Below, piece after piece: positions 38,700 to 48,467 of a stretch of DNA of 64,000 nt. Numbering within the stretch: the stretch's first letter is position 1; each line of letters starts with the position of its first letter. The translations under genes and the position numbers were made by a program. Below the pieces are notes generated by a model. The model saw only the letters and a program-made list of their open reading frames with translations. It searched no databases and was not told the origin of the DNA. Source of the stretch: Guptibacillus hwajinpoensis (GTDB taxonomy: Bacteria > Bacillota > Bacilli > Bacillales > Guptibacillaceae); contig NZ_SWFM01000007.1 of the NCBI RefSeq assembly GCF_005144865.1, positions 1 through 64,000 of the forward strand. Direction: 5' to 3'.

Positions 38700-38891
38700 A
38701 TGGTTATTGATCGCAAGCAACTCGCTAGAACCAAAGTAGCTGATTTGCAGAGTGGGCGATCCGCTTACGCTGAGACCCGTGAAATGACAGCTCTAATTAA
38801 GAAAGAATTGCAGTCACTTAACATCGACGTGCATGAGGACGTGACAAGCTTTGGCTCCTGGTTTATTCCCAAAACTCAGGATCAACCCTAA
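38700..38891 (+). CDS. Small conserved protein downstream of ytrHI
   Basis: A 63-residue soluble protein with a strong GGAGGTGG SD and a terminator right after it. The sequence is charged and partly helical (MTALIKKELQSLNIDV); the end DVTSFGSWFIPKTQ is distinctive. It has no signal peptide or membrane segment. The B. subtilis locus also has a small gene here, but I cannot name a function. Confidence 0.7.
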   Translation: MVIDRKQLARTKVADLQSGRSAYAETREMTALIKKELQSLNIDVHEDVTSFGSWFIPKTQDQP

Positions 38892-38900
38892 CTAGAATAG

Positions 38901-38937
38901 ACCGACAATCTCGCTTGGAGATCGCCGGTCTTTTGTT
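38901..38937 (+). terminator. Intrinsic terminator after the small gene at 38700
   Basis: A GACCG-ATCTC/GAGAT-CGGTC stem with small internal mismatches and a TTTT tail on the plus strand. It separates this unit from the convergent nrnA. Confidence 0.7.
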
Positions 38938-38950
38938 ATGACTTGAGATA

Positions 38951-39886
38951 CTATGAAAGACAAGCTTCTTCAAGATCAGCTAATACACAATCCGCTTCTT
39001 CCCACGTGTAAACCGTAGCACCAGCAGCCCTCGGATGGCCACCACCGTTATAGTTCGCTGCAATAGCATTTACAACTGGACCTTTAGAACGAAGTCGAAC
39101 GCGTATCTGATCTTCTTCTTCAATAAAAAACACCCATGCTTTCAAACCAGCTACATTAGAGAATGAGTTAACGAGCTGAGACGCCTCACTAGCAGTCACG
39201 CCAAATGATGCGATCGTTTCTTTCGTTATCTTTATCCAACCTGCCCCGTTCTTCGAGGATTCAAAGTTCTGCAGGACATGACCATTTAAACGAGCAATAT
39301 GTTTTTCAGTTTTGTAAAGTTCATTGTATAAAGAGTCGGTATCAACTCCAAATTTCAAGAGCTCCCCAGCATACTGGAATGTACGCTGTGTCGTATTAGA
39401 AAACATAAATCGGCCCGTATCTCCTACAATTCCTGCGTACAGGAGAAATGCTCCTTTATCCGATAGCTTGTACCCCCGCTCTCTTGCAGTAATGTACAAA
39501 TCTACAATCATCTCACTAACTGAACTTGACATTGTATCAACCCAGAGAAGGTCACCATAAGGGTCCTCATTAGGGTGATGATCAATTTTAATCAATAGCT
39601 TTCCATTGCGATAGCGATCATCGCTAATTCGTGGTTGATTTGCTGTGTCACATACGATTACTAGCGCATCTTCATATTTCTCATTTGTTACTTCATCCAT
39701 CCGATTCAAAAACATAAGCGATGGTTCTTCTTCCCCTACAATCAATACGCTTTTCTCAGGAAAAGTGGTTTGAATGAGTTCAGCAAGACCGCCCTGTGAA
39801 CCTAGTGCATCTGGGTCTGGTCGAACATGCCGATGAATAATAATTGTTTCGTATTGTTCAATAGCATCTAAAATTTGTTCTTTCAT
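38951..39886 (-). CDS. nrnA: Oligoribonuclease / pAp phosphatase NrnA
   Basis: DHH-family phosphodiesterase that degrades nanoRNAs and 3'-phosphoadenosine 5'-phosphate. I use the ATG at 39886 (311 residues) with a GAAGGAGA SD. DHH-domain motifs are visible: RHVRPDPDALGSQ near 20-32, the VCDTA motif near 86, and KIDHHPNED near 107-115; the C-terminal DHHA1 domain contains GGGHPRAAGA. Confidence 0.95.
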   Translation of the reverse strand: MKEQILDAIEQYETIIIHRHVRPDPDALGSQGGLAELIQTTFPEKSVLIVGEEEPSLMFLNRMDEVTNEKYEDALVIVCDTANQPRISDDRYRNGKLLIKIDHHPNEDPYGDLLWVDTMSSSVSEMIVDLYITARERGYKLSDKGAFLLYAGIVGDTGRFMFSNTTQRTFQYAGELLKFGVDTDSLYNELYKTEKHIARLNGHVLQNFESSKNGAGWIKITKETIASFGVTASEASQLVNSFSNVAGLKAWVFFIEEEDQIRVRLRSKGPVVNAIAANYNGGGHPRAAGATVYTWEEADCVLADLEEACLS

Positions 39887-39994
39887 TAAACTTCTCCTTC
39901 CGGTTGCCTTCCTAATTGTTATACTTCCGCCATAGATTTTCACCATCAAGTTCTATACAATAGAAATGAATCTGTTATCTGGAGGAAAGCTACC

Positions 39995-40294
39995 ATGCCT
40001 ATCTTTATCATATTAATTGTCTTTTCGATCGTTTTCTATTTATTTTATCGAGTTAAATCATTTAGAACCAACGGTGTAGCGACAAAGCAATGGCTTAGCT
40101 CGAAAGCAAGTATTGCACTTGGACTATTTCTTATATTTTTTGCAATTAATTCCTTCACCGTATATATTTCGACAGTCACTTATATTGTTAGTGCTGCCTT
40201 TATCTTACTTGGTGTAGCAAACGTTGTAGTCGGTTATAAAAAATATCGTCACTACCTTCCTTTTGCTATAGAAGAAGCGAATAATATGAAATAG
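39995..40294 (+). CDS. ytpI: YtpI-family membrane protein
   Basis: A 99-residue protein with three hydrophobic segments (about 2-18, 34-52 and 58-80) and a charged tail. Function is unknown. It is divergent from nrnA and convergent with ytoI, which is the ytpI position. The SD is CTGGAGGAAAG. Confidence 0.85.
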   Translation: MPIFIILIVFSIVFYLFYRVKSFRTNGVATKQWLSSKASIALGLFLIFFAINSFTVYISTVTYIVSAAFILLGVANVVVGYKKYRHYLPFAIEEANNMK

Positions 40295-40305
40295 TAGTAA
40301 GCACG

Positions 40306-40341
40306 GAAACCGCCATTGACTCATGGCGGTTTCTCTTTTTT
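40306..40341. terminator. Bidirectional terminator between ytpI and ytoI
   Basis: A GAAACCGCCAT/ATGGCGGTTTC stem (11 bp, 6-nt loop) with a T tract on the plus strand. It lies between the convergent stop codons. Confidence 0.85.
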
Positions 40342-41650
40342 ATCGATCGATAAGCTGCGCCATCATAAGTGCTTTTCCAACAACTGATCCTTCATGATAA
40401 ATCTCAACATCAACCTTCCCAAATTTACGTGACACTTCAAGAACTTTTGGTACAATCTCAATGGTGTGATCAATTTGAACAGGTTTGATAAAATAAAGCG
40501 TGATGTTCTCGACAACAAGGTCACCTTTCTTATACTTCTTCAGTACCCTGCTCCCCGCTTCCGTTACAAGCGTTGTCACTACACCATACGACAACGTACC
40601 AAGAAGGCTTGTCATTTGCGGAGTGACTTCACAACTATATCGACTCTCAGTCCCAACAGAAACATCCTTGATTTGACTTGTTATTAAGTCATCGAACGTT
40701 TCGCCAATCTGAGGCTGTTGCTGGATCATTTGCAAAGCTTTAAGAACATCTTGTCTGCTAATAATACCAATCAATCGCTGATATTGGTCAAGAACCGGAA
40801 GCATTTCAATTCCTTCCCAAATCATCGTGTGTGCAGCAGATGCTACAGAAGTTTGTTCATTTACTGTTAAAGGATGCTTTGTCATTACCTTTGTAATTAT
40901 CGTTTCGTGCTGTTCTCCAAGAATATCCTTTGATGTTACAATTCCTTGAACCTTCATGTTCGGATCAACTACAGGATAACGACTATGCAATGTCGATTCA
41001 TTCAGTTCATGCCAGCGTCCAACATTCTCTGTTGTTACGAGAAAACTCGTTTTTGTAAGTGGTGTTAAAATGTCACTAACCAGCGCAATCTCCTTCTTAA
41101 TTAATCGATCATAAATGGCACGATTAATCATCGTCGCAACTGTAAATGAATCATACGATGTTGAAATGATAGGTAGATCATACGCATCTGCCATTTTCTT
41201 CACATCATCCTGTGCATCAAATCCTCCTGTAATTAGAACTGCAGCCCCAGCCTCAAGGGCAATCTTGTGCACATTATCGCGATTACCTACTATGAGCAAG
41301 CTCCCTGGATCGACATACCTCATCATTGCTTCTAGTTTCATTGCACCGATTACAAATTTATGGAGGGTTTTATGTAATCCATCTCTTCCTCCAAGCACTT
41401 GTCCATCAACGATGTTTACTACTTCGGCATAAGTTAACTTTTCAATGTTTTCTTTTTCTTTTTTCGTAATACGGATTGTACCTACACGTTCAATCGTACT
41501 TACTGTTCCCTTATTCTCTGCATCTTTAATCGCTCTGTATGCCGTTCCTTCACTAACTTTCAATTCTCTTGCAATTTGACGTACAGAGATTTTACTTCCT
41601 ACATCAAGCGTTTCGATATATGCCAGAATTTGTTCATGTTTCGTTGTCAA
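40340..41650 (-). CDS. ytoI: DRTGG/CBS/hot-dog regulatory protein YtoI
   Basis: A 436-residue multi-domain protein: N-terminal winged helix (about 5-60), DRTGG domain (about 75-185), paired CBS domains (about 195-310) and a C-terminal hot-dog (thioesterase-like) domain (about 320-430). The mix suggests a transcription factor or enzyme sensing adenine nucleotides and an acyl-type ligand; the target is unknown. The start is TTG with a GGTGAGAG SD. Confidence 0.88.
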   Translation of the reverse strand: MTTKHEQILAYIETLDVGSKISVRQIARELKVSEGTAYRAIKDAENKGTVSTIERVGTIRITKKEKENIEKLTYAEVVNIVDGQVLGGRDGLHKTLHKFVIGAMKLEAMMRYVDPGSLLIVGNRDNVHKIALEAGAAVLITGGFDAQDDVKKMADAYDLPIISTSYDSFTVATMINRAIYDRLIKKEIALVSDILTPLTKTSFLVTTENVGRWHELNESTLHSRYPVVDPNMKVQGIVTSKDILGEQHETIITKVMTKHPLTVNEQTSVASAAHTMIWEGIEMLPVLDQYQRLIGIISRQDVLKALQMIQQQPQIGETFDDLITSQIKDVSVGTESRYSCEVTPQMTSLLGTLSYGVVTTLVTEAGSRVLKKYKKGDLVVENITLYFIKPVQIDHTIEIVPKVLEVSRKFGKVDVEIYHEGSVVGKALMMAQLIDR

Positions 41651-41757
41651 TGTCTCTCACCATACTTTCTACGTGCACATCTGTATCAGTAGCTAAACTA
41701 CTTCTGTTATAGTGGTGTTTGAATTGACTTCATTATACATAACTCATGCCTATAACT

Positions 41758-41994
41758 TCAACGGCTGTATTGTTTTTTTCTCAATTCCGTTACCGAATCT
41801 TCTTCTGGCATGCTTCGCACTTCGGCTCTACCAAAGAATAACCCTGAAAGGTTACCACCGAGCGCCATGATGGCAAAAACGAGCCAGAGACTGAAAAAGG
41901 CACCTTCTAGTGTAAAATCGATTTGGAATCGTGGTATAGCATCGTACATTAGAAATAAAATACATAGCACCGATAAAAATAAACGCTGTTTCAC
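41758..41994 (-). CDS. Small two-helix membrane protein of unknown function
   Basis: A 78-residue protein with two hydrophobic segments (about 4-18 and 29-54) and a charged cytoplasmic-type tail ending KKQYSR. The start is GTG, 7 nt after a GGGGG SD. It lies alone between ytoI and ytkL. No family is recognised. Confidence 0.65.
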   Translation of the reverse strand: MKQRLFLSVLCILFLMYDAIPRFQIDFTLEGAFFSLWLVFAIMALGGNLSGLFFGRAEVRSMPEEDSVTELRKKQYSR

Positions 41995-42064
41995 TTACAT
42001 TCCCCCTCATCGTCTTTATAACAGGGTATGTTAATGTGAAGCTATTTAATACGCTATTCAAACA

Positions 42065-42091
42065 CAAAACCGATGCATAGCATCGGTTTTG
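42065..42091 (-). terminator. Intrinsic terminator of ytkL
   Basis: A CAAAACCGATGC/GCATCGGTTTTG stem with a 3-nt loop, 7 bp after the ytkL stop; the T tract on the minus strand is part of the stem. Confidence 0.75.
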
Positions 42092-42097
42092 TTAGTC

Positions 42098-42778
42098 TTA
42101 TAATTCTATTGATTCACCTGGTCTTAGCGTTTTCCCTTTCGTACCTTCGAGGCTATCGACAAATGAATCTGGATTTTGCTCGATAAGAGGGAACGTATTG
42201 TAATGAACCGGAACCGTTATCTCTGCTTTGATCCATTTCGCTGCAATAGCTGCATCTTCAGGTCCCATGGTGAAATTATCCCCAATTGGAAGAAATGCAA
42301 GATCAATACGCTGATTTGATAACAGTTTCATATCAGAAAAGAGACCAGTATCCCCGGCATGATAAATCGTCTTTCCTTCCGCACTCAATAGAATTCCTGC
42401 AGGCATGCCAGTATAAATAATTTCCTTAGTGTCTTCTTCTGTATAACTTGATCCGTGAAATGCTTGCGTAAGCTTCACTTTACCAAATTCAAATTCATGT
42501 GCACCACCAATAGCCATAGGATGTGCGTTAACACCCTTCCATCCTAAATATGTAGCAAGTTCGAACGGTGCTACAACTAGTGCATCGTTCCGTTTAGCAA
42601 TCTCAACAGTATCACCTACGTGATCATTATGTCCGTGTGTGAGCAAGATAACATCACATTTGATCGTATCAGCGTCTAAATCACACTGACCATTACCTGA
42701 AATAAATGGATCAATAAGGATTTTTGCTTTGTCAGTTACAACTTCTACAACAGAATGACCATGAAACGTTACTTTCAA
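42098..42778 (-). CDS. ytkL: Metal-dependent hydrolase YtkL (UPF0173)
   Basis: A 226-residue metallo-beta-lactamase-fold hydrolase. The metal-binding motif [12 protein letters not shown] lies at about 45-56, with further ligands in [11 protein letters not shown] and near VPVHYNTFP. The substrate is not known. It marks the left end of the accessory stretch that runs to moaB. Confidence 0.92.
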   Translation of the reverse strand: MKVTFHGHSVVEVVTDKAKILIDPFISGNGQCDLDADTIKCDVILLTHGHNDHVGDTVEIAKRNDALVVAPFELATYLGWKGVNAHPMAIGGAHEFEFGKVKLTQAFHGSSYTEEDTKEIIYTGMPAGILLSAEGKTIYHAGDTGLFSDMKLLSNQRIDLAFLPIGDNFTMGPEDAAIAAKWIKAEITVPVHYNTFPLIEQNPDSFVDSLEGTKGKTLRPGESIEL

Positions 42779-42880
42779 TTCAATCGCTCCTTTAACGGCT
42801 TGAGATTAGTTCCATCCTATCGACCTTCACCTGATGGAATGGTTTGCATATATGTAATTCCCTTTCACCCATGAACTAAA

Positions 42881-44425
42881 CTAATAATACAACCAGGCAG
42901 CTTCATACTTCTCAATCAAGTGAGGACGAATTAAGGTGTTAGGTTCAAAAGTAACTTCTTCCCCATCCTTCATGATATGCTCATCTTCATCTTTACCAAA
43001 AGAGGTAAGAGAAGGGACCATTTCCGATGATAAATAGTCCGTTTTAACAGCAATATTCAATTTGTTCTGCTCGATTGGATACCTTGTCCCCATTACAAAT
43101 CCCCAGTTCCCAAAACTCGGAATATCAACATGATAGTTTGATGTAATTAATCCTGTTTCTTCAATTGTTCTAGAGATTGTCCAATACGCTTCCCTTGCAA
43201 ATACCGGACTTGTCGCCTGAACCATTAATGCTCCTTCTACACTGAGGTGATTTCTTAACATAGAATAGAACTCCCACGTGTATAGCTTATTTAACGATTC
43301 ATTGTTTGGATCTGGAAGATCAGAAATAATCACATCAAAAACCTCACTCGTTTCTTCAATGTATTGAAAAGCATCTTTATGGATGACCTTGACACGTTCA
43401 TCCTCAAAAGCATGACCATTTAATTCTGCTAACAAATGATTTTCCGAAGCAAGCTCAACCATTCTAGGATCGAGGTCTACAACTGTAATCGACTTAATCT
43501 CTTTATATTTTAAAAGCTCTCTTACAGCCAATCCATCGCCACCGCCAAGAATTAAGACGTTCTCTGATTTCTTTGCAGCAGCCAGCGGTATGTGAATAAG
43601 TGGTTCGTGATACCTGTGCTCATCGCTTGAGCTAAACTGAAGCTGTCCATTTAAAAAGAGACGCAGGTCTCCCTGTTCTTTCGTAATAATTATTTTCTGA
43701 TAGGACGTTTCTTCTGAATAGATTATTGGATCCTTGTAAAGACGTTGTTCAAACGAAAAGGCAATTTCTTCGCCAAAAATCGTTCCAGCAATCATCAATA
43801 TAAAAATAAAAATTGCCACTACTAGATAGCTAACACGATGCACGATCTCTTTTCGGAATGAATAAATCATCCAGAAGGCAACTACAATATTAACAAGTGC
43901 CACAAGAAACGCAGATTTTACTAGTCCAAACTCTGGTCTTAGATAAAATGCGAAGAGTAACCCACCAACAAGCCCTCCTGCATAATCAGAAAATAGCACA
44001 CGGGCTGTACTCTTATTCATTTCAACACCAATCTCATTTGCTTTTCGAATGAGTATTGGTAATTCAAGGCCTGTAAGACCACCAACCACTATGATAATGG
44101 TATAAAGAACAATAGCTGTTGCCTCTTCACCAGCAACAGCTGAAATACCGAAAACAGTGAAACTTGATAATCCACCAATCAATCCAATAAGAAGTTCTAT
44201 GGCGATAAACCTTGAAATAAGTCTTTTAACAACTCTTTCACTTAAGGATGCGCCAATCCCCATCCCAGTTAGAAAAAGAGAGATTGTTAACGTATACTGC
44301 TTAACTCCGTCTCCAAGTATGTACGAGCCAAGCGCACCGAACAACACTTCAAAAATAATCCCACAAATGGATACAATTCCTGAAGCCCAGTACAGCTGAC
44401 TGCTTTTATTCATTTTATTGCTCAT
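42881..44425 (-). CDS. Membrane-bound spermidine-synthase-like protein
   Basis: About seven membrane helices (residues 10-225) are fused to a Rossmann methyltransferase/aminopropyltransferase domain (about 245-440). Its motifs are LILGGGDGLAVRELL, VVDLDPRMVELA, and DVIISDLPDPNNES in place of the usual DVIxxDSTDP catalytic loop. I start at ATG 44425 (514 residues), because GTG 44434 lies in the SD. It is the last gene of the PspA operon. It could transfer aminopropyl groups at the membrane or modify another amine; the substrate is unknown. Confidence 0.88.
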   Translation of the reverse strand: MSNKMNKSSQLYWASGIVSICGIIFEVLFGALGSYILGDGVKQYTLTISLFLTGMGIGASLSERVVKRLISRFIAIELLIGLIGGLSSFTVFGISAVAGEEATAIVLYTIIIVVGGLTGLELPILIRKANEIGVEMNKSTARVLFSDYAGGLVGGLLFAFYLRPEFGLVKSAFLVALVNIVVAFWMIYSFRKEIVHRVSYLVVAIFIFILMIAGTIFGEEIAFSFEQRLYKDPIIYSEETSYQKIIITKEQGDLRLFLNGQLQFSSSDEHRYHEPLIHIPLAAAKKSENVLILGGGDGLAVRELLKYKEIKSITVVDLDPRMVELASENHLLAELNGHAFEDERVKVIHKDAFQYIEETSEVFDVIISDLPDPNNESLNKLYTWEFYSMLRNHLSVEGALMVQATSPVFAREAYWTISRTIEETGLITSNYHVDIPSFGNWGFVMGTRYPIEQNKLNIAVKTDYLSSEMVPSLTSFGKDEDEHIMKDGEEVTFEPNTLIRPHLIEKYEAAWLYY

Positions 44426-44453
44426 GTCTTTCACCTTCAGCTGTGAATTTCTT

Positions 44454-44849
44454 TTACGTAATTGAAGCTCCGACTACCAACCCTAATCCGATCGATACAC
44501 ACATTGAAAGTATCCCTACCGATACAACGCCATCATTGAGTTTCTGTTCCACGGAGAATCGTCTCGTAAGAAAGTCAAAAATGTAGTAAGCAACCAATTG
44601 CAAAACCACTCCGTAAGCGCCCCAAATCACTGTATCAAGAACGTCAGAGCTATGATAGATCGAAAAGGCTAGAATTAAGCAAATTCCAACGATCTTGCCT
44701 CCAATCGAAAGAGCTACCGCTGTATTTCCTTTTTCAATTTGTTCCCAATCTTTGTATTTAGTTGTAATTAATTCAAATATAACTAGTCCAACAGCTACCA
44801 CCACGATGGATGCAACAAAATAAACAAACGTTAATAAAAATGGCCCCAT
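44454..44849 (-). CDS. DUF350 membrane protein
   Basis: A 131-residue protein with four membrane helices in two DUF350-like repeats; the conserved KGNTAVALSIGGKIVGICL and LNDGVVSVGILSMCVSIGLG blocks are typical. Function is unknown. DUF350 genes recur beside PspA and spermidine-synthase-like genes. It is 28 bp upstream of the synthase-like gene and 18 bp downstream of the DUF4247 gene. Confidence 0.9.
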   Translation of the reverse strand: MGPFLLTFVYFVASIVVVAVGLVIFELITTKYKDWEQIEKGNTAVALSIGGKIVGICLILAFSIYHSSDVLDTVIWGAYGVVLQLVAYYIFDFLTRRFSVEQKLNDGVVSVGILSMCVSIGLGLVVGASIT

Positions 44850-44867
44850 ATCTAAACTCTCCTTTAG

Positions 44868-45428
44868 TTATTTTCCTGTTCCTGGTCCGCCACCACGATT
44901 ACTAGATCCTCGGAATGATGGTGTATTTGTAGGACCTTTATAAGTTCCCCCAGTTGCACTATAGCCTCCATAGCAATTTCCGCCACTACTTTTACAACGG
45001 TTTTTCTGCTTTTTCCCCCAATCATCAACATCAAGAATTTCGTCTAGTATGTAATAAGCTAGTAAACCGTCAAAAAAGCTCGGTTGATAGTTATCTCTGA
45101 CAAAACCTACAGTTGCGACCTCAACGAGGGTATTAGAACCTTCTCCTTCTGACAACGTAACAATATAATCATCATAAACTAGAATTTGCTTTCCTTCTTT
45201 AACTTCACTGACTTCATTCGGCTTTATTTGATCCTGAAGATAGGAAGCAACGGAAGAGAGATCCTTATCAGCACGATAAACTTTCGAAACATCTCCTGAA
45301 TCAACGCTGCTCTCTATTACATCTTCAAGCTGATAACGGTCCTCCACGATTTCTTGAATATCCTTCGTGATTCCGCATGCCGATAAGAGCAGAATGAATG
45401 CTGTCAGCAATCCAATTAGCCATTTCAT
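44868..45428 (-). CDS. DUF4247 lipoprotein
   Basis: A 186-residue protein with a lipoprotein signal peptide: hydrophobic core at about 4-16, lipobox LSAC with the lipid-modified Cys18. The mature domain is acidic; a hydrophobic block (FFDGLLAYYILDEIL) lies near 118-132. The tail (about 140-186) is rich in Gly, Ser and Thr and has two Cys. It is the extracytoplasmic component of the PspA operon. Confidence 0.85.
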   Translation of the reverse strand: MKWLIGLLTAFILLLSACGITKDIQEIVEDRYQLEDVIESSVDSGDVSKVYRADKDLSSVASYLQDQIKPNEVSEVKEGKQILVYDDYIVTLSEGEGSNTLVEVATVGFVRDNYQPSFFDGLLAYYILDEILDVDDWGKKQKNRCKSSGGNCYGGYSATGGTYKGPTNTPSFRGSSNRGGGPGTGK

Positions 45429-45455
45429 TCTTCCACCCCATTAAAGGGGAAAGTA

Positions 45456-46127
45456 TTATTCTTTCCCCATTTTTTTCTTAAGCTCTGCTAGCTCGTCATC
45501 AATTCCATCCTTCTTATCAAGCGAATCTAGCTCATCATCAAGGGACCGACTGCTTGAACGCATATCTTCACTCGTTTCTGCTTCAGCCTCATACTGAAGA
45601 ACCTTCTCTTCCATACGATCAAAACCACGTCTTGAATCGTCTCCACCTATGTCGGACATGGCGCGGTTAATTTTTGTTTTGGTTTTCGCAGATTCTGCTC
45701 GTGCTTTCAAGCTATCCTTTTTCAACTGCATCTGACGGTATTCCTCTTTCATCTCATCAAGCTTCGAGCGAAGAGAGTCCGCATCTGTCTTTGCTCTCTC
45801 GTAAGACTCTTTCAATGTCTCTGCCTTTGTTTCATGATCTTTCTTATCTTGAAGCGCTCTTCTTGCAAGATCATCATTATCAGCTTCGAGGGCTTTTACA
45901 GCCTGATCTTGTCGCTTAGTAACCATCGCACTTGCATCATCCCATTTTTTCTTTAGCATCTTTTCATTAGAAATTTGCTTCGCAACTGCTGTCTCTGCCT
46001 CGCGAATATCCGTTTCCATATCACGCATGAATTGCTCAAGCATTTTAACTGGATCTTCCGCCTTATCAAGAGCAGCATTTAACTCAGACGACATAATTGT
46101 TTTAACCCGCTTAAACATACTAAACAT
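45456..46127 (-). CDS. pspA: PspA/IM30 (ESCRT-III-like) membrane-stress protein
   Basis: A 223-residue, almost wholly helical protein of the PspA/Vipp1 family, which coats and repairs stressed membranes. The N terminus MFSMFKRVKTIMSSELNAAL is the family's amphipathic helix, then KAEDPVKMLEQFMRDME, and long coiled coil (25-150). It is the third gene of a six-gene operon, which suggests it is recruited by the membrane partners encoded beside it. Confidence 0.93.
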   Translation of the reverse strand: MFSMFKRVKTIMSSELNAALDKAEDPVKMLEQFMRDMETDIREAETAVAKQISNEKMLKKKWDDASAMVTKRQDQAVKALEADNDDLARRALQDKKDHETKAETLKESYERAKTDADSLRSKLDEMKEEYRQMQLKKDSLKARAESAKTKTKINRAMSDIGGDDSRRGFDRMEEKVLQYEAEAETSEDMRSSSRSLDDELDSLDKKDGIDDELAELKKKMGKE

Positions 46128-46141
46128 TAAAATTCATCCTC

Positions 46142-46651
46142 TCATTTGCTTCCAGCAAGAATTTTGATTTCATACTCTTCTACTTCATAGCCTTTACTTA
46201 CTTCTACCTCTGTTCCCCAAATTTCAATAGATAGAAATTCTGATTCTTCCTCATTCGAAAAATCATAATATTCGACTTCCTGGCCATTGACATTGCTTCC
46301 GCGTCCTTTTCCAGATACATTAGCATGCCCATGTTCATCCTGATAATAGACAACACCATCTATTGTTAATTCCTTTGGTATTGGTTTCGATACTTTTTCT
46401 TTAACTGTCTTGTAGATACCGAGTTCAAGTTCATCATCCATTTCAACACTTAGCCAGATAGATGATCCTTCAGATTGGAGTTGATAGGCTTGCCATTTAT
46501 ATCCTCTTACAGTATAAGTCAAGTTTCCTACAACCTGATAATCTTCAAGATCATACGTTATAATATCCCCTACCTGGATATTCATTACTGTTCTTTCTTC
46601 AATTGTAGTTTCTTCTTCTTTCTTCCCAAACAATCTCGATAAAAATCCCAC
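46142..46651 (-). CDS. DUF4178 protein
   Basis: A 169-residue soluble beta-rich protein. I use the GTG at 46651, 7 nt after GGGGG; the TTG at 46657 would almost touch the SD. The DUF4178 pattern is visible: NIQVGDIITYDLEDYQVVGNLTYT, GYKWQAYQLQS, IWLSVE and VEYYDFS. The N terminus (MGFLSRLFGKKEEE) resembles a short amphipathic membrane-binding segment. DUF4178 genes are commonly linked to PspA. Confidence 0.88.
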   Translation of the reverse strand: MGFLSRLFGKKEEETTIEERTVMNIQVGDIITYDLEDYQVVGNLTYTVRGYKWQAYQLQSEGSSIWLSVEMDDELELGIYKTVKEKVSKPIPKELTIDGVVYYQDEHGHANVSGKGRGSNVNGQEVEYYDFSNEEESEFLSIEIWGTEVEVSKGYEVEEYEIKILAGSK

Positions 46652-46701
46652 CTTCAAACCCCCTCTCTTCTATTTACGAACGCAATTCAATAAAGTTTCG
46701 C

Positions 46702-47172
46702 TTATTTTTCTGGCTTACGATGTGTCACCATTTGTTCTTGTTCAGTTAAATAGAATTCAATTGGTGGTCTCTCCTGTAGCATTGCCTTTTTTTCAAGCTT
46801 ATAGAAACTGATTTTAGAATATGGATCGCCTTCAATGATTGGAAGTTCCTTCTCCATCTTAAAGTAAGTATCGACCGCTTTTTGCATTTTATCAATCCAA
46901 AATGGAATGTGTTTGTCTTTATTCTCAAAAAGCTCAAAAGTCTCCTTAGACATATAAAATGGTTCTGAAGGTATGCCTCCTAAATAAGAAACTAGTAGGG
47001 AGGAATCTACCCTGTTATCTTCTAACACAAGTATTCTTAGTGAAATACCATCCCTTTTATGTTCGGCAAATGAGCTTATTGCTTTTCTCATATCATGAAT
47101 GGAAACCTCAATTTCTTTCAGTGGAGTAGTTTCCTTCTTTCCCTTTGCTTTTTTATTCCAAAATGCCATCAT
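46702..47172 (-). CDS. DUF3939-like protein, first gene of the PspA operon
   Basis: A 156-residue soluble protein starting MMAFWNKKAKGKK. The body is mixed alpha/beta (ISLRILVLEDNRVDSSLLVS near 43-62) with no membrane segment or catalytic motif. I think it belongs to DUF3939, with limited certainty. An AGGAGG SD precedes it and it leads the operon; the next start is 50 bp downstream. Confidence 0.75.
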   Translation of the reverse strand: MMAFWNKKAKGKKETTPLKEIEVSIHDMRKAISSFAEHKRDGISLRILVLEDNRVDSSLLVSYLGGIPSEPFYMSKETFELFENKDKHIPFWIDKMQKAVDTYFKMEKELPIIEGDPYSKISFYKLEKKAMLQERPPIEFYLTEQEQMVTHRKPEK

Positions 47173-47306
47173 CCATGCACCTCCTCTTCTTTTGTTCGAG
47201 CAAGAATCCCTAATTCCTTTCTATCCTTCTATCCTTTAGAAAATATAACAATCCCATTCATTTTATTTTTCAACTTGAAAACGTTAGATTTATTACGATC
47301 ACAAAA

Positions 47307-47336
47307 AAATAAAGCAGCTAATTAGCTGCTTTATTT
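47307..47336 (-). terminator. Intrinsic terminator of ald
   Basis: An AAAGCAGCT/AGCTGCTTT stem with A and T flanks, 12 bp after the ald stop. Confidence 0.8.
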
Positions 47337-47348
47337 CCATCTTTATCC

Positions 47349-48467
47349 TTATTCAGCAAGCATTGTACGAGCATTCTTATACTCAAGCTCATGTGCCTCA
47401 GCAACCGCTTCATACGTTACAAAACCATCCATTGTATTAATTCCTTTCAACAGTGGCTCATTTTCAAGACAAGCTTTTTCATACCCTTTGTTAGCGAGTT
47501 GAACCGCATAAGGAACTGTCACATTTGTTAAAGCAATTGTCGATGTGCGAGGAACGGCTCCAGGCATATTTGCTACTGCATAATGAACAACCCCGTGTTT
47601 CGTATAGGTTGGGTTGTCGTGAGTAGTAATTCGATCAGTTGTTTCAAAAATGCCTCCCTGATCAATTGCAACGTCAACGATAACTGAACCGGGTTTCATA
47701 TCCTTAATCATTTCTTCCGTTACAAGCTTAGGTGCTTTAGCTCCAGGAATAAGCACAGCGCCAATAACGAGATCAGATTCTTTTACAGCCTCAGCAATAT
47801 TTAACGGATTTGACATCATCGTGTTGATCTCAGTACCAAAAATGTCATCAAGCTGGCGCATACGTTCAGGACTTAAATCCATAATTGTAACATCTGCACC
47901 AAGGCCCATTGCAATTTTGGCTGCGTTCGTTCCAACGACGCCTCCACCAATGACAGTTACTTTGCCACGTTTAACACCTGGAACACCACCTAGAAGTATG
48001 CCTAGTCCACCTTTAGGCTTCTCAAGGAATTGAGCTCCAATTTGCGCAGACATACGACCTGCTACTTCACTCATTGGAGTAAGTAATGGTAACGAGTTAT
48101 TCGGAAGCTGAACTGTTTCATATGCAATACCGATCACTTTTTTCTCAACAAGTGCGCGTGTAAGCTCAGACTCAGCTGCAAGATGAAGATATGTAAATAG
48201 AATAAGTCCTTCGCGGAAGTAACCGTACTCCTGTGGAAGAGGCTCTTTCACTTTCATGACCATTTCCATGGACCAAGCTTCTTCTGCTGTGCCTACAAGA
48301 TGAGCACCGGCCTCAAGATATTGTTCATCTGTAAAACCAGATCCAATCCCAGCACCTTTCTCGATATAAACCTCATGTCCAAAGCGTGTTAGACTCAAAA
48401 CACCAGCTGGAGTCATAGCCACACGATTTTCATTGTTTTTAATTTCTACAGGTACTCCTATACGCAA
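47349..48467 (-). CDS. ald: Alanine dehydrogenase
   Basis: NAD-dependent deamination of L-alanine to pyruvate and ammonia, used in alanine catabolism and sporulation. The 372 residues show the N-terminal [20 protein letters not shown], the active-site region LFTYLHLAA, and the NAD motif [15 protein letters not shown] near 170-184. It is monocistronic, with its own terminator. Confidence 0.97.
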   Translation of the reverse strand: MRIGVPVEIKNNENRVAMTPAGVLSLTRFGHEVYIEKGAGIGSGFTDEQYLEAGAHLVGTAEEAWSMEMVMKVKEPLPQEYGYFREGLILFTYLHLAAESELTRALVEKKVIGIAYETVQLPNNSLPLLTPMSEVAGRMSAQIGAQFLEKPKGGLGILLGGVPGVKRGKVTVIGGGVVGTNAAKIAMGLGADVTIMDLSPERMRQLDDIFGTEINTMMSNPLNIAEAVKESDLVIGAVLIPGAKAPKLVTEEMIKDMKPGSVIVDVAIDQGGIFETTDRITTHDNPTYTKHGVVHYAVANMPGAVPRTSTIALTNVTVPYAVQLANKGYEKACLENEPLLKGINTMDGFVTYEAVAEAHELEYKNARTMLAE

